Positions 48,702 to 59,131 of a DNA stretch of 64,000 nt are shown piece after piece. The stretch covers positions 62,001 through 126,000 of the forward strand of contig NW_001799000.1 in assembly GCF_000165425.1 (NCBI RefSeq). Direction: 5' to 3'. How positions within the stretch are numbered: position 1 is the stretch's first letter; each line of letters begins with the position of its first letter. This stretch comes from Paramecium tetraurelia (Eukaryota > Ciliophora > Oligohymenophorea > Peniculida > Parameciidae). A model generated the notes under the pieces. It searched no databases, was not told the origin of the DNA, and saw only the letters and a list, made by a program, of their open reading frames with translations. A program made the translations under genes and the position numbers.

Positions 48702-49638
48702 ATGAGATCTCATCATCTTAGATAAAAACCTAAATCGGAAGAGGAGCGTTTTGCATAAAGAATATAACAAGTGAAAAATACATATTTAATTGGAGCAGAT
48801 GAAAAAAACTTGGCACCTCGAATAACAGCAAAATCATGGATTATTGTAGATTCATAATCTGGCGATGTTTTGTATTCCTTCAATGAGAATCAAAAGAGGG
48901 AAATAGCCTCAATCACTAAAATCATGACATTTTATGTTGTACTTAACATGTGTCGCACTATGAATGTGCAAACTAATAATACATATGCTGAAGTCAGTTT
49001 TTAAGCCAGTTCAGTGGGTGGCACTACTGCAGATCTACTCAAAGGAGATGTTGTTTCTATCGAAGATTTATTTTATGGTTTGATGTTACCATCAGGAAAT
49101 GACGCTGCAATGGCATTAGCTGAAAATTTTGGCATATATGCTATGTATTAAAATAAAATTAAAGGAAAGAATCCTTTAATTTATTTTATTCAAGAAATGA
49201 ATAACAAGGCTAGAGAGTTGCGAATGAGTCAAACCACTTATGCTAATCCTCATGGTTTAAATAATAAAAATAATGTTTCATCAGCTTATGATGTAGCTAA
49301 GCTGTGTAATTAATTATTAAAGGATGAATTCTTTCGTAAAGTAGTAAATACTAAAGTTCATTTTTCTACAATTTAAGATGAAGAAGGTATAACACTAAAT
49401 AGATTTATAATAAGGATTTACTAGAGATGTTATATGGGAAAACACAAATAAATTGTTGTATTAAGGCTTCAAAGGAATCAAAACTGGGAATACTTCTGTT
49501 GCTGGCCCTTGTTTAGCTAGTTACTATTAAACTGCTAACAGATCTTTTACAATTGTAATTTTGGGATGCAGAAACTAAGAAGATAGATGGTCAGAAACTA
49601 TGTAACTATTGCAATGGTGTTTATCACAAATTTAATGA
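48702..49638 (+). CDS. D-Ala-D-Ala carboxypeptidase-type serine peptidase (family S11)
   Basis: A 302-residue protein with one 28-nt intron (49387-49414). All three active-site motifs of the penicillin-binding/beta-lactamase fold are intact and in order: SITK (Ser70), SGND (Ser131) and KTG (Lys251). IIVDSQSGDVLYSFNENQK before the first motif, TTYANPHGL after the second and IKTGNTSVAGPCLASYY at the third are typical of bacterial PBP5/DacA. There is no signal peptide (MRSHHLRQKPKSEEERF), whereas bacterial members are exported. In bacteria the enzyme trims peptidoglycan stem peptides. A ciliate has no peptidoglycan, so it may act on ingested bacterial wall or on another substrate. Codon use and the intron are host-like. 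Confidence 0.88.
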
Positions 49639-49674
49639 TTTTTCTATATAACTTAATATAAATATAGAATAATT

Positions 49675-50378
49675 TCAATTTTCATTTGAATGTGAAAATC
49701 TTGATTGCTTCGATCTAATACTAAGTATATCATTTTGCAAAACTTTACTTTCAAATTGCAGAATATCTATATACTTATCTATTTTTGATTGTTCTTTAAT
49801 TTTTTGTGAAAAATTAATAAGATTGTCTATTTATCCTAAATTTGATTATCTATCTATCTTATCACCTATAGCATTTGATAACTAGTCCAGTTTAGCTTAT
49901 AATTTACCGTAATAAAGACCTTATTCCTCATTCATTATTTTTGAGTACTTTGAAGAGTATTATTTAATTTCGTTTTATTACTCAAAATAGTCCTTCTTCC
50001 CAAAAGTACTGAGTTCTTATAATTAATAAAGTTGTGATTATTAGCAATTAGAAGCGCTCTGATATAAAGAGGGTTAAGGAATTTTAACAGTTTAACCTTA
50101 TCCCTTAATAAAATTATTTTGTAATTACTGTATATCCGAATTCCTCTTAGGTGTTAATCCTATATCTATTGATTATTGTATGTTTTACTGCAAATAGTCG
50201 ATTTAAGTTTTAAGCGTGTCAGATTATTAGTGACAGATTGTTTGAGGAGACCAACTGGATTAGGGGATTTTTATAAAGGTGTCATAATTCTATCCTTGTT
50301 TTTAAGAGGGGAATTCTTAATTTTAGAAGAAATCTACCTTCTAAATTCCATAAAGGAGGAGGATAGATCATAATTCAT
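49675..50378 (-). CDS. Hypothetical protein with Ser/Pro-rich head and coiled tail (226 aa)
   Basis: Intron 50166-50188. Starts MNYDLSSSFMEFRRQISSK. The N-terminal 100 residues are basic with Ser-Pro sites (KIKNSPLKNKDR, LQKSPNPVG). The C-terminal half is a coiled coil (GKLQAKLDQLSNAIGDKID, YIDILQFESKVLQNDIL). No known domain. It lies 36 bp tail-to-tail from the S11 gene. Confidence 0.6.
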
Positions 50379-50492
50379 AAGGGATAGAAAATAAATATTT
50401 ATTATTTATATGAATTAGAAATAAGAATAAAAATTTTCACACTCATATGTTATATTAAAAGCAATCATTCATAAATTTTATTAAATAATAAT

Positions 50493-51879
50493 ATGAAAAC
50501 TTTGGTGTTCATCATTTGTGGTACTTTGATTTTTAATTAATTTGGTTTAGTTGTGTGTACACTTGCCTCTCATGCATACATATATCCCTTCAATGAAAAT
50601 AGCGTAAAGGATTTGGAAGGGCTTAATTAGAAGTAAATTGCGCAATTGATCAAATACAATATTGGTATGGTTGAACATGTCCAATAAGATTAGTAAAAGG
50701 CATTTGAGCAATTGATAATGTAAACTATGAGATTCATATCATAGATCCTTTGGTAAGGGCAATGTGTTGACACCTACAGAAATGAATTATTTGATTCTTA
50801 TAGAGAGTGACAAATTGTACTAGGGACAAGATGTGAAGTAATAGAGAGTTACTGAAGGATACGCTTAAAGTTTCAAGGTGTTGGAGAGAGAATAAAGATC
50901 TATGATGGAAACATTGTTTGGACCATAAGGTATTCTGTATTATGTAAATTCAATAGCTGACTCGCTCATTTAAAAAGCTAATGCTTTATTTAATAACAAC
51001 AATTTAGGTTTCAAAATATATCAAAACGAGGATGATTTGGATATCAATTATTTGAAATGGACAGTAACACTTTATCTAGGCAAAAATGTAAATGATAGTA
51101 AAATTATAGAACGAAGTTTATTTCTATGAACCAAATAAAGACAAGTCGTACAAGATTGATTCCTCATTGGAAAAGTGCGTTGATAACTTCTTCGGAACAA
51201 CTTTTGATTATGCTCCACAAGACAATAAAATCTATAAATACAATACAAATGAGATGTTGGAGATCAGAAAGGAAAACGAAGATCAAATTCTGGGATTTTT
51301 GAAGGACATCTGTGCCATGAACAAGCTTTCAACAATCTTCAAGAAGAGTATAAACCATTTCTAATGAAATTTTAGACAATTCTCCAAATATGTTATCAAT
51401 CATCAATAAATCTATTTCCAAATTAGAGAAGACTCTAAATGAATAAGAAATTGATTTGGTCTATGATATGATGAGGATTGCCCATAAAAAAGTAATCAAT
51501 AAGTATTATCATCTTCTAGCTCTCAAAAAACTTCAGAAACACTTTTGAAAGTGAAGATTTATTCGGTTTGATATTAATTGAAGAAGAGAAGAATCCTTAA
51601 TTAACCACAACCAAAGAATCTGCCAAAGTATAGAGAATATTGATGGAAACAAGAACCAGAATGCTTAATTAAGTCACTGTATTTTAAATGTATTATGTTA
51701 TCTAGCAAACTAATTCTTCAAGCTACGTAATGGATGCAACGACTTATTAGATTTATGTGTGGTTTGGAGTTTTCTTTGTAATTGTGTTGATTGGTATTAT
51801 TTATGCTATGGTCACCATGGATATTTAAAAGGATACATTATTATATGCTAAGTTCTTAACAACAGATCAAAGGAATTGA
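50493..51879 (+). CDS. ATP6AP2-like V-ATPase accessory membrane protein
   Basis: A 427-residue type I membrane protein with introns 50720-50744, 51088-51109, 51348-51375 and 51492-51519. It begins with a probable signal peptide (MKTLVFIICGTLIFNQFGLV). A long lumenal region has no recognised fold. A single membrane span (VWFGVFFVIVLIGIIYAMV) is followed by the short cytosolic tail MDIQKDTLLYAKFLTTDQRN. That tail resembles the NMDPGYDSIIYRMTNQK tail of ATP6AP2 (renin receptor) and related V-ATPase assembly factors. These help build the proton pump and are cleaved in the secretory pathway. The lumenal part is too diverged to confirm by eye. Confidence 0.6.
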
Positions 51880-51947
51880 GTAGTATATGTAAATATACAC
51901 CACATATGTTTTATAAAAATTAAAGATCATTCTCTTCACCACTAAAC

Positions 51948-52917
51948 TCACACTGTTGGCTATTCCTGATCCCATTACCAAATCATTGCCTTTCCATCCC
52001 AACTTGCTGAGCAGATCTGTTTCTCTGTATGAATTGAAAAATCAAGTCCCACTACAAACTCTGTATGTTTTGGATGATTTTTGCTATCACTATAAACATT
52101 AGATATTACATCAAAGGATTTGATGGTTCTTGAATGTTCCAAATCATAACACTCATGTCATATGAAGCAGACCCCAAAATAATTGCTTCATGAGGAGAAA
52201 ATTTAACCTTTCTTACAGGGTGTCTATGTCCTAATAATGTTTAAATAGGGGCTCTATTGATAATCTATGATGATTGTACTTCAGATTTCTGAGATCCCAT
52301 AACTTGATTGTTTTATCAGCTGAGGAAGTAGCAATTAGCTCTTCGTACTTGTTGAAGTCACAACTCAAAGTATCTGACATATGAGCCTTGATGGATGCTA
52401 TGTTCTTATTTGAAGGACTGTTCAAATCCCAAAGTCTCATTGCACCATCGTTTCCTGTTGTAGCAAACATGTTTTATTAAATTGGATGCCAAGTGCATGT
52501 ATAGGCACAACCTTTGTGAGTTTAGAAATATGCTACAGGTTTCTAAGCTGTAATATCAAATAATCTTGTTATTCCAATCAAATTAGATGCTAATAACCAA
52601 TTTGGATTTTTGTGTCCGAATTCAACACTTTAGATTTCTTCCTTTGATTCTAGATATTAAGTGAGAATTTATTATGTTCCTACATTCAAGACTTTTACAA
52701 GGCCATTTCCGCATCCTATGGCTATTACATTTGGATCAGCCTCACTCCAACTACAATCAAAAACTGCATCACTTTCTTCTACTTAAAACAATATCTTAAT
52801 TGGCTAATTTGGTTGGATTTATCCAATTATAATACGTCCTTTACCTTAAATACCAAAATTATCAGCACAGGTGATCGCAATCTTGTCAATATCAAATGGA
52901 CTGAATTTGGAAGACAT
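51948..52917 (-). CDS. PEX7: Peroxin-7, PTS2 receptor WD-repeat protein
   Basis: A 307-residue WD40 protein, the usual PEX7 size, with introns 52254-52279 and 52090-52109. PEX7 hallmarks run in order: FSPFDIDKIAITCADNFGI, the AVFDCSWSE blade, TCTWHP, then LSCDFNKYEELIATSSADK with IKLWDLRNLK (compare the PEX7 LATGGVDGLIRVWDLRNLR). LLGHRHPVRKVKFSPH and SASYDMSVMIWN follow, and it ends IHTEKQICSASWDGKAMIW. PEX7 binds the N-terminal PTS2 signal and brings cargo to peroxisomes together with a PEX5/PEX20-type co-receptor. Confidence 0.9.
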
Positions 52918-53225
52918 ACAACTCAAATTGCTAACAAAAAATGAAGGAGGTATTTGTTATTGCATCTATATTAATAAATATAAAATTTAATTATAGTCAA
53001 AATTTCCAAATAATTTAATATTTCTAATCCATCACAAGCACATCTATTTATATTCAAATATCAAAGCTAGTCTTCCATAGTATATTAATATGCAAATAAT
53101 TATTGTAAATTATCTAATATTATTAACAAGATTATAAAATTGAATAGATTTAATCTTTAATTTTATACTATTCTATGAAATTATCTAATTGTTAAAAGTT
53201 TTTCTAATGATAATCAAATTAAGTA
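52918..53225. other. Divergent gap, nothing seen
   Basis: About 310 bp of AT-rich DNA between the PEX7 start and the small plus-strand gene. It presumably holds both promoters. No feature recognised. Confidence 0.35.
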
Positions 53226-53672
53226 ATGACTCCTGCTTTTCTATCACAGAGAGGTAGACAATTTAATATGTTATTTATATTAACTACTGCATTGTATTTA
53301 GTTTATATTTGTCCAGTGCAGTCCTATTTTATCTAGCATTTACAATTAATGTCTTCTTTTGGGATAAATATTCAATCAATCAAAATTATCAAATTGATAA
53401 ATGATTTACAATGGATTTTTTAGTCATCAAATAAAATGCTTTTAAATTGTTGTATTACCCTTTAGCAATTATTTATTCCTGAGGTTGTTCTGGAGATTCA
53501 ATTTAGTAATCTATGGAGCTCTAAGTGCAGGACTAAAGTTCATAATCTTTAAGGTTAAGGATTGAAAAAGAAAAGACCCAATGTTAAATTTAGAGAATAA
53601 TCATTTTTCAAAAGTTATAACAAATTTCTTGAAAGTATTGATGTCATCTATAATATTAAGTTTAAGAATTGA
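53226..53672 (+). CDS. Hypothetical protein (148 aa) with one N-terminal membrane segment
   Basis: An intronless frame of 149 codons. After MTPAFLSQRGRQF comes a hydrophobic segment (NMLFILTTALYLVYICPV), then IINDLQWIF-like helices and a Lys/Arg-rich C-terminus (GQGLKKKRPNVKFREQSFF). The length is moderately above chance for a TGA-only code. No family is recognised. Confidence 0.45.
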
Positions 53673-53836
53673 ATCCTTAACTGAGATTTAGTTAATTCAC
53701 TTAAAATGAACAATGATTCTGTAATAAAGACTGATTAAGGTTGATCATATTATTAGCTATCTCTCATCATCGTTTTTAATAGTCAAATCTTTGATATTTA
53801 AACCAAAATTTAAGTAATAATGAAAATTCAATAATT

Positions 53837-55205
53837 TCATTTTAAACTAGTGCTTTTTTTCAATTTGGATCTTTAATCTTAACTCATTCTCTTAATTAAT
53901 TCGATCAACCTCTATCTACCACTTTCCTTATTTTAAATGATAAACTCGTGTTTCATTAATTCTTTTAATGAAGTTCTTTTTTCATGATCCTAAATTTATT
54001 AAGACTCGATACTTTAATCAAACATAATTGAGTGAAATCCTGAAATATTTTGCTTCTTTATTTGTTAATCTTGGGAGGTGGTAAATTTATTATGTTATAC
54101 ATCACTCTAATCGGATGCTAATCAAAATATGGAGGATCTCCTTCTGAGAGTTCATACCCTATAATTCCCAAGCACCAAATGTCAGAGATCTCTTCTATTA
54201 TTTATTATTCCAATGTTTCTGGGGCAATCCAATAAGGATCTTTGTCTTTTTTGAATTCGATTTTGTAATCCATAATTAATAATTTGACTTCTCCTTTTTC
54301 GTTAATTAAAACCTTCTTGGAGTTTAAATGTTTGTGGATCTTACCTTTAAAATGCAAATACTTTAAGCCTAACATTATTTGATAAAGTATATATCCAATG
54401 ATTGACTCATCAATTTTCTTATCAAAAACTCTAATCAATTTTCTGAGGTTCCCAAATTTCATATATTCCTATACTATGAAGCTACCATAATAATTATTTC
54501 TTACAAACATCCACTATAAAGATAAGCCTCATGGTATTTCACAATACAAGGACAATCTAAGTGTTGAATTAAAGATATTTCTCTCTTCAATCTATAACAA
54601 TTAAAATTTTCATGAAATTTAAATACTTTAGCAACCAAAACCTTATTTAGTTGTCTATCAATGATTTTATAAAGTTTACAATTTACTCCTCTTTCTATTT
54701 ATTCATTAAATATATATTTTTAAGCAGGATTTTCAATCAAAAATTCAGTTTACGTCACCTCATTAAAGTTTTATTTAAATGATAATTCTTTACCATCATA
54801 TATTTCAAGTATTGATATGAAGTTCAAGGTGTCCTTTTAAATTTCATTCCTACTTATGCCACTATTATATATCTCTTTTTCAATTTCAACATTAAGGCCT
54901 GCCAGACATAAATCCGCGTTTGTGTCGATTTTTAACTCTTGTTACAAATTCTTTTAGTTCTAAGTGGAATTCTGGATTTCTTATATACACTCTGGTAATT
55001 TATGAGTTCTAACTTCTTCAGGCAGTCTATTCGTCTCTACGATTTATTATTGATCAGCATCAAGATGAGAGGCCCATTCCTTTGGAACCCCAATCAATTT
55101 TCCAGTAACAGGGTCTCGTTTTATACTAATGCATTTCTTAACGTCTAAGGGTCTAATATCTGACTTTGAACTTGCCAAAGATTCCTAAGATTATTTGTTT
55201 CCCAT
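53837..55205 (-). CDS. PAK/STE20-like pseudokinase with CRIB domain
   Basis: A 440-residue protein with introns 54482-54504 and 53990-54012. MGNKQSQES suggests N-myristoylation. A CRIB/PBD Rac-Cdc42-binding motif (ISIKRDPVTGKLIGVPKEW) lies at residues about 30-50 and the kinase domain at about 165-420. The ATP-lysine strand looks intact (KVLVAKVFKF). The catalytic loop, however, reads IHKHLNSKKVLI near residue 286, where active PAKs have HRDIKSDNIL, so the catalytic Asp and the following Asn are gone. DFG is MDY. PYWIAPETLE, DIWCLGIIGYEL and KDHEKRTSLKELMKHEFI are well kept. It probably binds small GTPases and partners without phosphorylating. Four clear PAK landmarks make the family call secure. 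Confidence 0.85.
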
Positions 55206-55486
55206 TTATTTTAATTAAATCGTATCATAAAGAATTAATTCATATTAATTTATACTCAATTGCAACATGTAAATACCAAAATACTAATTAGCATCCCATA
55301 ACAAATTAGAACTTTTAATATAAATTTGAGGAGATAATTAAATAATTCTTTATATAATAAAATAGAGATGTTAGTACTTATTTTAATCTATTTTATATCA
55401 TAATTAGATAAAAATATTTAACCAAAAGTGCTCCTTTATTTTATCAAATCTCAAAAAGGATTTGATCCTTTCTGGATATAATAATT
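55206..55486. other. Intergenic, nothing seen
   Basis: About 280 bp of AT-rich DNA upstream of the PAK-like gene (minus) and of a possible plus-strand gene. No motif recognised. Confidence 0.35.
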
Positions 55487-55873
55487 ATGGAGGTAGCTAC
55501 ATTCCTAGAGCATGATTCATTTCATTTTAATTTCAAAATAATTCAATTATTTTATGATAATTTGCAATAAAATTAGAATTTCCAAAGTATTTAAATGATC
55601 ATAATTGATTTGGTATAGGCTTAAAATTATTAAAGAAGGATACGATTTCAAATTATTGTTTCTCTTCAAATTTTAAATAAATAAACGATTATCTAGTTAT
55701 ATAAAGTTATCTTCTAGATGTTCAATTTCATCTAAGGGAAATAAATTAATTCTTTTAATTAATCCTAATGGTAATCTAATTTACATTAGATTAGGAGCAT
55801 ATTCTTTGGAGACTTTCATTTATATGAAAAAATCCTTTTGATTATTTAATATAAAGAATAAATCAATCAATGA
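55487..55873 (+). CDS. Possible hypothetical protein (114 aa if two introns are right)
   Basis: Starts MEVATFLEHDSFHFNFKII. Removing candidate introns 55613-55635 and 55770-55788 gives a good-looking middle (KQINDYLVIQSYLLDVQ, FHLREINQFFQLIL) and returns to the starting frame, ending IQYKEQINQ at a TGA. The unspliced frame is also open, so splicing is not proven. The same frame continues beyond this TGA into the next entry, which raises the possibility of one larger gene. Confidence 0.35.
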
Positions 55874-55915
55874 TTAGATGCTTTAGAATAAATACCTATT
55901 TACTATGTAATTATT

Positions 55916-56179
55916 ATGACTAAGCAAAGAATAAACATCGTATGTGCTTCATTTTAAGAGAACCATTCATATAATATTTAAGCAGAATACATTAAATATT
56001 CTTCGTGTTTTGCGAGTTCTTACCAAACAGGCTATCAAATTGTAAATAGTATATTGGATATGGCTATTTATTATTTAAATTAAACTGGAACATATCATTC
56101 AAAAGAAGTTTGCATTTAAACAACAAATTAGAAATCCTCTAAATTTTTCCATTAGATATTTATAATTACTATAAATTGA
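55916..56179 (+). CDS. Possible hypothetical fragment (87 aa)
   Basis: Starts MTKQRINIVCASFQENHSY and continues AEYIKYSSCFASSYQTGYQ and IVNSILDMAIYYLNQTG. It reads as protein. It lies in the same frame as the preceding entry, separated only by one TGA and 42 bp. An overlapping minus-strand frame (56099-56308) is also open. No family recognised. Confidence 0.3.
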
Positions 56180-56409
56180 AATAGAAAATTATAATATGAA
56201 ATCTAAAGATCTTCTAGAAATTTGATTGGGAATATTGATTATTTGGTTAGATGAGGATGATGAGAATTACGCAATTAATAAAGTGATACTTTGAATATAA
56301 AAATTTAACATAATTCTTCGTTAAATGAATATTATTTTTAATTTATCTGTTTGCAAATGTTCCACTAATATTTAATGCCAAACTTAGGAGGTATTGGTTA
56401 TTCAATAAT

Positions 56410-57225
56410 ATGATAGACCCCATGAATTGTATAATTTAGGGTTAGAATGGAAAAGGAGGGTTATATTTAGGTAATATCGAGAGTGCTGGTAATGGTAAAC
56501 TATTAGGCCATCATGACATTGGTGCAATATTGGCTGTAATGAGCACCAAGGACTACACGTATGATGCACATGTTGCTCATAAGGTATGGAATAGTGTTTA
56601 TAGAGTAGTTTATTAGAGTTGATGATGCTGACTTTGTCAATTTAAGTAAGCATTTTGAGGAGGCTATCGATTTTATTGATGTCAATCGATAGTAAACCAG
56701 TGTATTGGTACATTGCCATGCAGGAGTATCAAGATCTGCTACCATTGTTATTGCTTATTTAATGAAAACTTAAAATATGTCGTTGGAATAAGCATTTAAA
56801 CATGTTCAGAATTAGCGACGCATCGTGAATCCAAATCCTGGATTCATGAGACAACTGAAACAATATGAGTCGAAATTGTAGAGTTCTAATTCTCTTAGAG
56901 CTTCAACTGTGAAGCAGAAGGAGAGACAACATTCACAAAACAATCTTCGCAAGAGCCAATACATTTAGAATTCTTCTGAAGGCTACAATTCTGTCCATCA
57001 GCCATATCAACCTCAACGTCAATATTAGAGTGCTTCAGATTTAATGAGACAATCCCAGTAAAATTATGACAGACTTAACTCAAGGTAATCATTGAGACTA
57101 TTAGTATTAGACAAATGCATTATCCCTATATGCCTTAACATTATTCACCATATGTAAGAAATTACAGTGTGCCATATGGATAGAATCCTTTGCACTTTTC
57201 TACTTACAGATAGGGATGTTATTGA
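56410..57225 (+). CDS. Dual-specificity protein phosphatase (256 aa)
   Basis: Introns 56584-56608 and 57085-57104. The N-terminal 140 residues are a DSP domain: LYLGNIESAGN start, then the general-acid region FIRVDDADFVNLSKHFEEA. The active-site loop HCHAGVSRSATIVIAYLMK has Cys94 as nucleophile and an intact Arg. QAFKHVQNQRRIVNPNPGFM closes the domain. The C-terminal 110 residues are Ser/Gln/Tyr-rich and disordered (YQPQRQYQSASDL, HYPYMPQHYSPYVRN). It should remove phosphate from Ser/Thr/Tyr. The substrate, possibly a MAP kinase, is unknown. It is convergent with the PH-pseudokinase gene 33 bp away. Confidence 0.9.
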
Positions 57226-57258
57226 TTTTTATATAGTATAAACTTAATAAGATGTTCA

Positions 57259-58849
57259 TCACATAATGCTTTTGGAAAATACAAACTATTTATCTTGGCT
57301 CGTCTTTTCACACTCTATTTGAGTTTTGAATTGCTCAAACATTTTCAATTTCTCATGATTTTCTTTTGAAGGTCTCTTGGTTTGCTAGTTCTTCTCTAAT
57401 TATATCATCAGATCTTAAATAAAATTATTCTCATCAAGCACTAATCAATATATGTAAATAGAATTACCAGAATCTTCGTCTATTATTTTTTGTTATTTCT
57501 CAAACTTTTTTGAAAATTCATTTTATTCACATAATTCAATGATCGTTTTTAAGGATGGCAGATGCTACTTCCTTCTTTCCACCTTTGGCTTTAATTTCTA
57601 CTTTATATTGATGAACCAATGATGTTTGATTGCATCCTCTAATCTTATTCTATTCCCTTTCTTGTCTAGCAATCTCCTCAACAAGTCTAATTGAGAGGCA
57701 CAATATACCATTTTATACTTATCTTAAGTTAAAAAGCTAATACATTATGCATTTTTGTCAAGTAATGACAAATGCTCTTCAGCCTTATCAATTAGTTCCA
57801 TTTAAATTCGATCAACTCTTTCATCCTTCCTTTTTTGATGAATAAAGAATGTCAAAAAATAAAATACAACTCCTATTTAATATAGATCGCTATCAATTGA
57901 AGGTTTGGCAATACCTTATTTAATTTCAGGAGCTATATAGCTCTCATGCACATTTGAGAAGTAATGATCAAGTGGTTCAGAGTCAATTCTACTGATAAAT
58001 ACCATATTGACCAGGAATACTTAAAGAAAGGAGGATTGAGTATTGATGAGGATGTTATTTGGAGTGATGTTGCCATGATAAATGTTGTTCTTCCTTAAAA
58101 ATTTGATAGATTACAGTAATTACAGAATTATCTAAAATTAAGTAAGGCAGAATTACAGATGCTAATTGTGTTTGATCCAAAATCAATCCTTAATTAAGGA
58201 GATCGAGCAGTTTCTCACATCTAAAATATTCAAATATCAAGTAGATGCAATGGGTGTCTTCATACACCCATTTCAAGTCCAAGAGGGATGGGTGTTTTAT
58301 GCTCCTCAAGGTCTGAATTTCACTTTGCAAAACATCGACTGGTGATGTGGATTTAATAGAATGAACATAGGAGGTATAATATTTTTTGGTTTTTTTGTGC
58401 TGAATTACAGCATAATCTTTGATGATCTATTCCAACAGGTTAAACTTGTTTGAGAAATCGGTTAGTCTGCAAAAGGATTTCATTTTAGGCACCCATTCCA
58501 AATATTGCTATTTATTGTTAAAGAACACCAGGAGATGTCCAGTTGAACTTGATAGTTATATTGCATATGCATCGAATTTGGAGCATTGTTTCAACTTGGC
58601 TATTTTACAATTAGAGAGCACCAGGTATTGATCAGCAATCACAAGCAAATTGGGTATGAAGAGGACAGTAATGTTGATGAAGCTTTCTTGAATGCTGGAA
58701 TATATTGTTAAATGCGATTCCAGGATGGGGGGGGTTTTGTTGATTTCATCCATTTGTTTTTCAGGCAAATTGGTTAGACAACTCTGCTTGAAAACGTGGG
58801 AGGGTATTTCGCTTAAGAGATTGAAGATTCTTGAAAAATCAATGTTCAT
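57259..58849 (-). CDS. PH-domain pseudokinase (512 aa)
   Basis: Introns 58132-58156 and 57441-57467. Starts MNIDFSRIFNLLSEIPSHV. Residues about 25-130 look like a PH-type domain (LVLSNCKIAKLKQCSKF, GHLLVFFNNKQQYLEWV). The kinase domain follows (KFNLLEQIIKDYAVIQHKK, then EIQTLRSIKHPSLLDLKWV). The catalytic loop reads IYHGNITPNNILI near residue 255, so the HRD Asp is Asn and Arg is Gly. The glycine loop and ATP lysine are not recognisable, and DFG is replaced by VNM. ESYIAPEIKQGIAKPSIDSD and LYQIGVVFYFLTFF keep the C-lobe shape. A charged tail ends FVFSKSIM. Probably a membrane-recruited scaffold. Confidence 0.75.
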
Positions 58850-59131
58850 TTATTAAATATTATTTAATTTACAGATTTAATTGGACCAAAACCTTTAATT
58901 GTTATTCATGTGTAGTTTAGAAAACTAAATGAATGGACAAAGCAAATATACTAATCTCTGATTATAAAATTATATATTATGTATAGATAGCAGCGGAGTT
59001 GCTTTTCATTTAAAATGTTCCCCTACTTTGGGGAATGGATGTAAATGCACAGAACATGATGTATTAAATCTGAATTAATAAAAATGGTGGTATCCTATTG
59101 TGTTTTCATAAATATTAATTTAAATAAAAAT
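58850..59131. other. Divergent promoter gap
   Basis: About 280 bp between the PH-pseudokinase start and the deubiquitinase start. AT-rich apart from a short GC-richer patch near 58990-59060. No coding or structural RNA signal that I can support. Confidence 0.35.

Noticed and set aside
53837-55205. Treating the three degenerate kinases as pseudogenes
   Set aside because: Each has an intact spliced frame of more than 430 codons, conserved fold landmarks and normal codon use. Loss of catalytic residues with a kept frame fits pseudokinases better.
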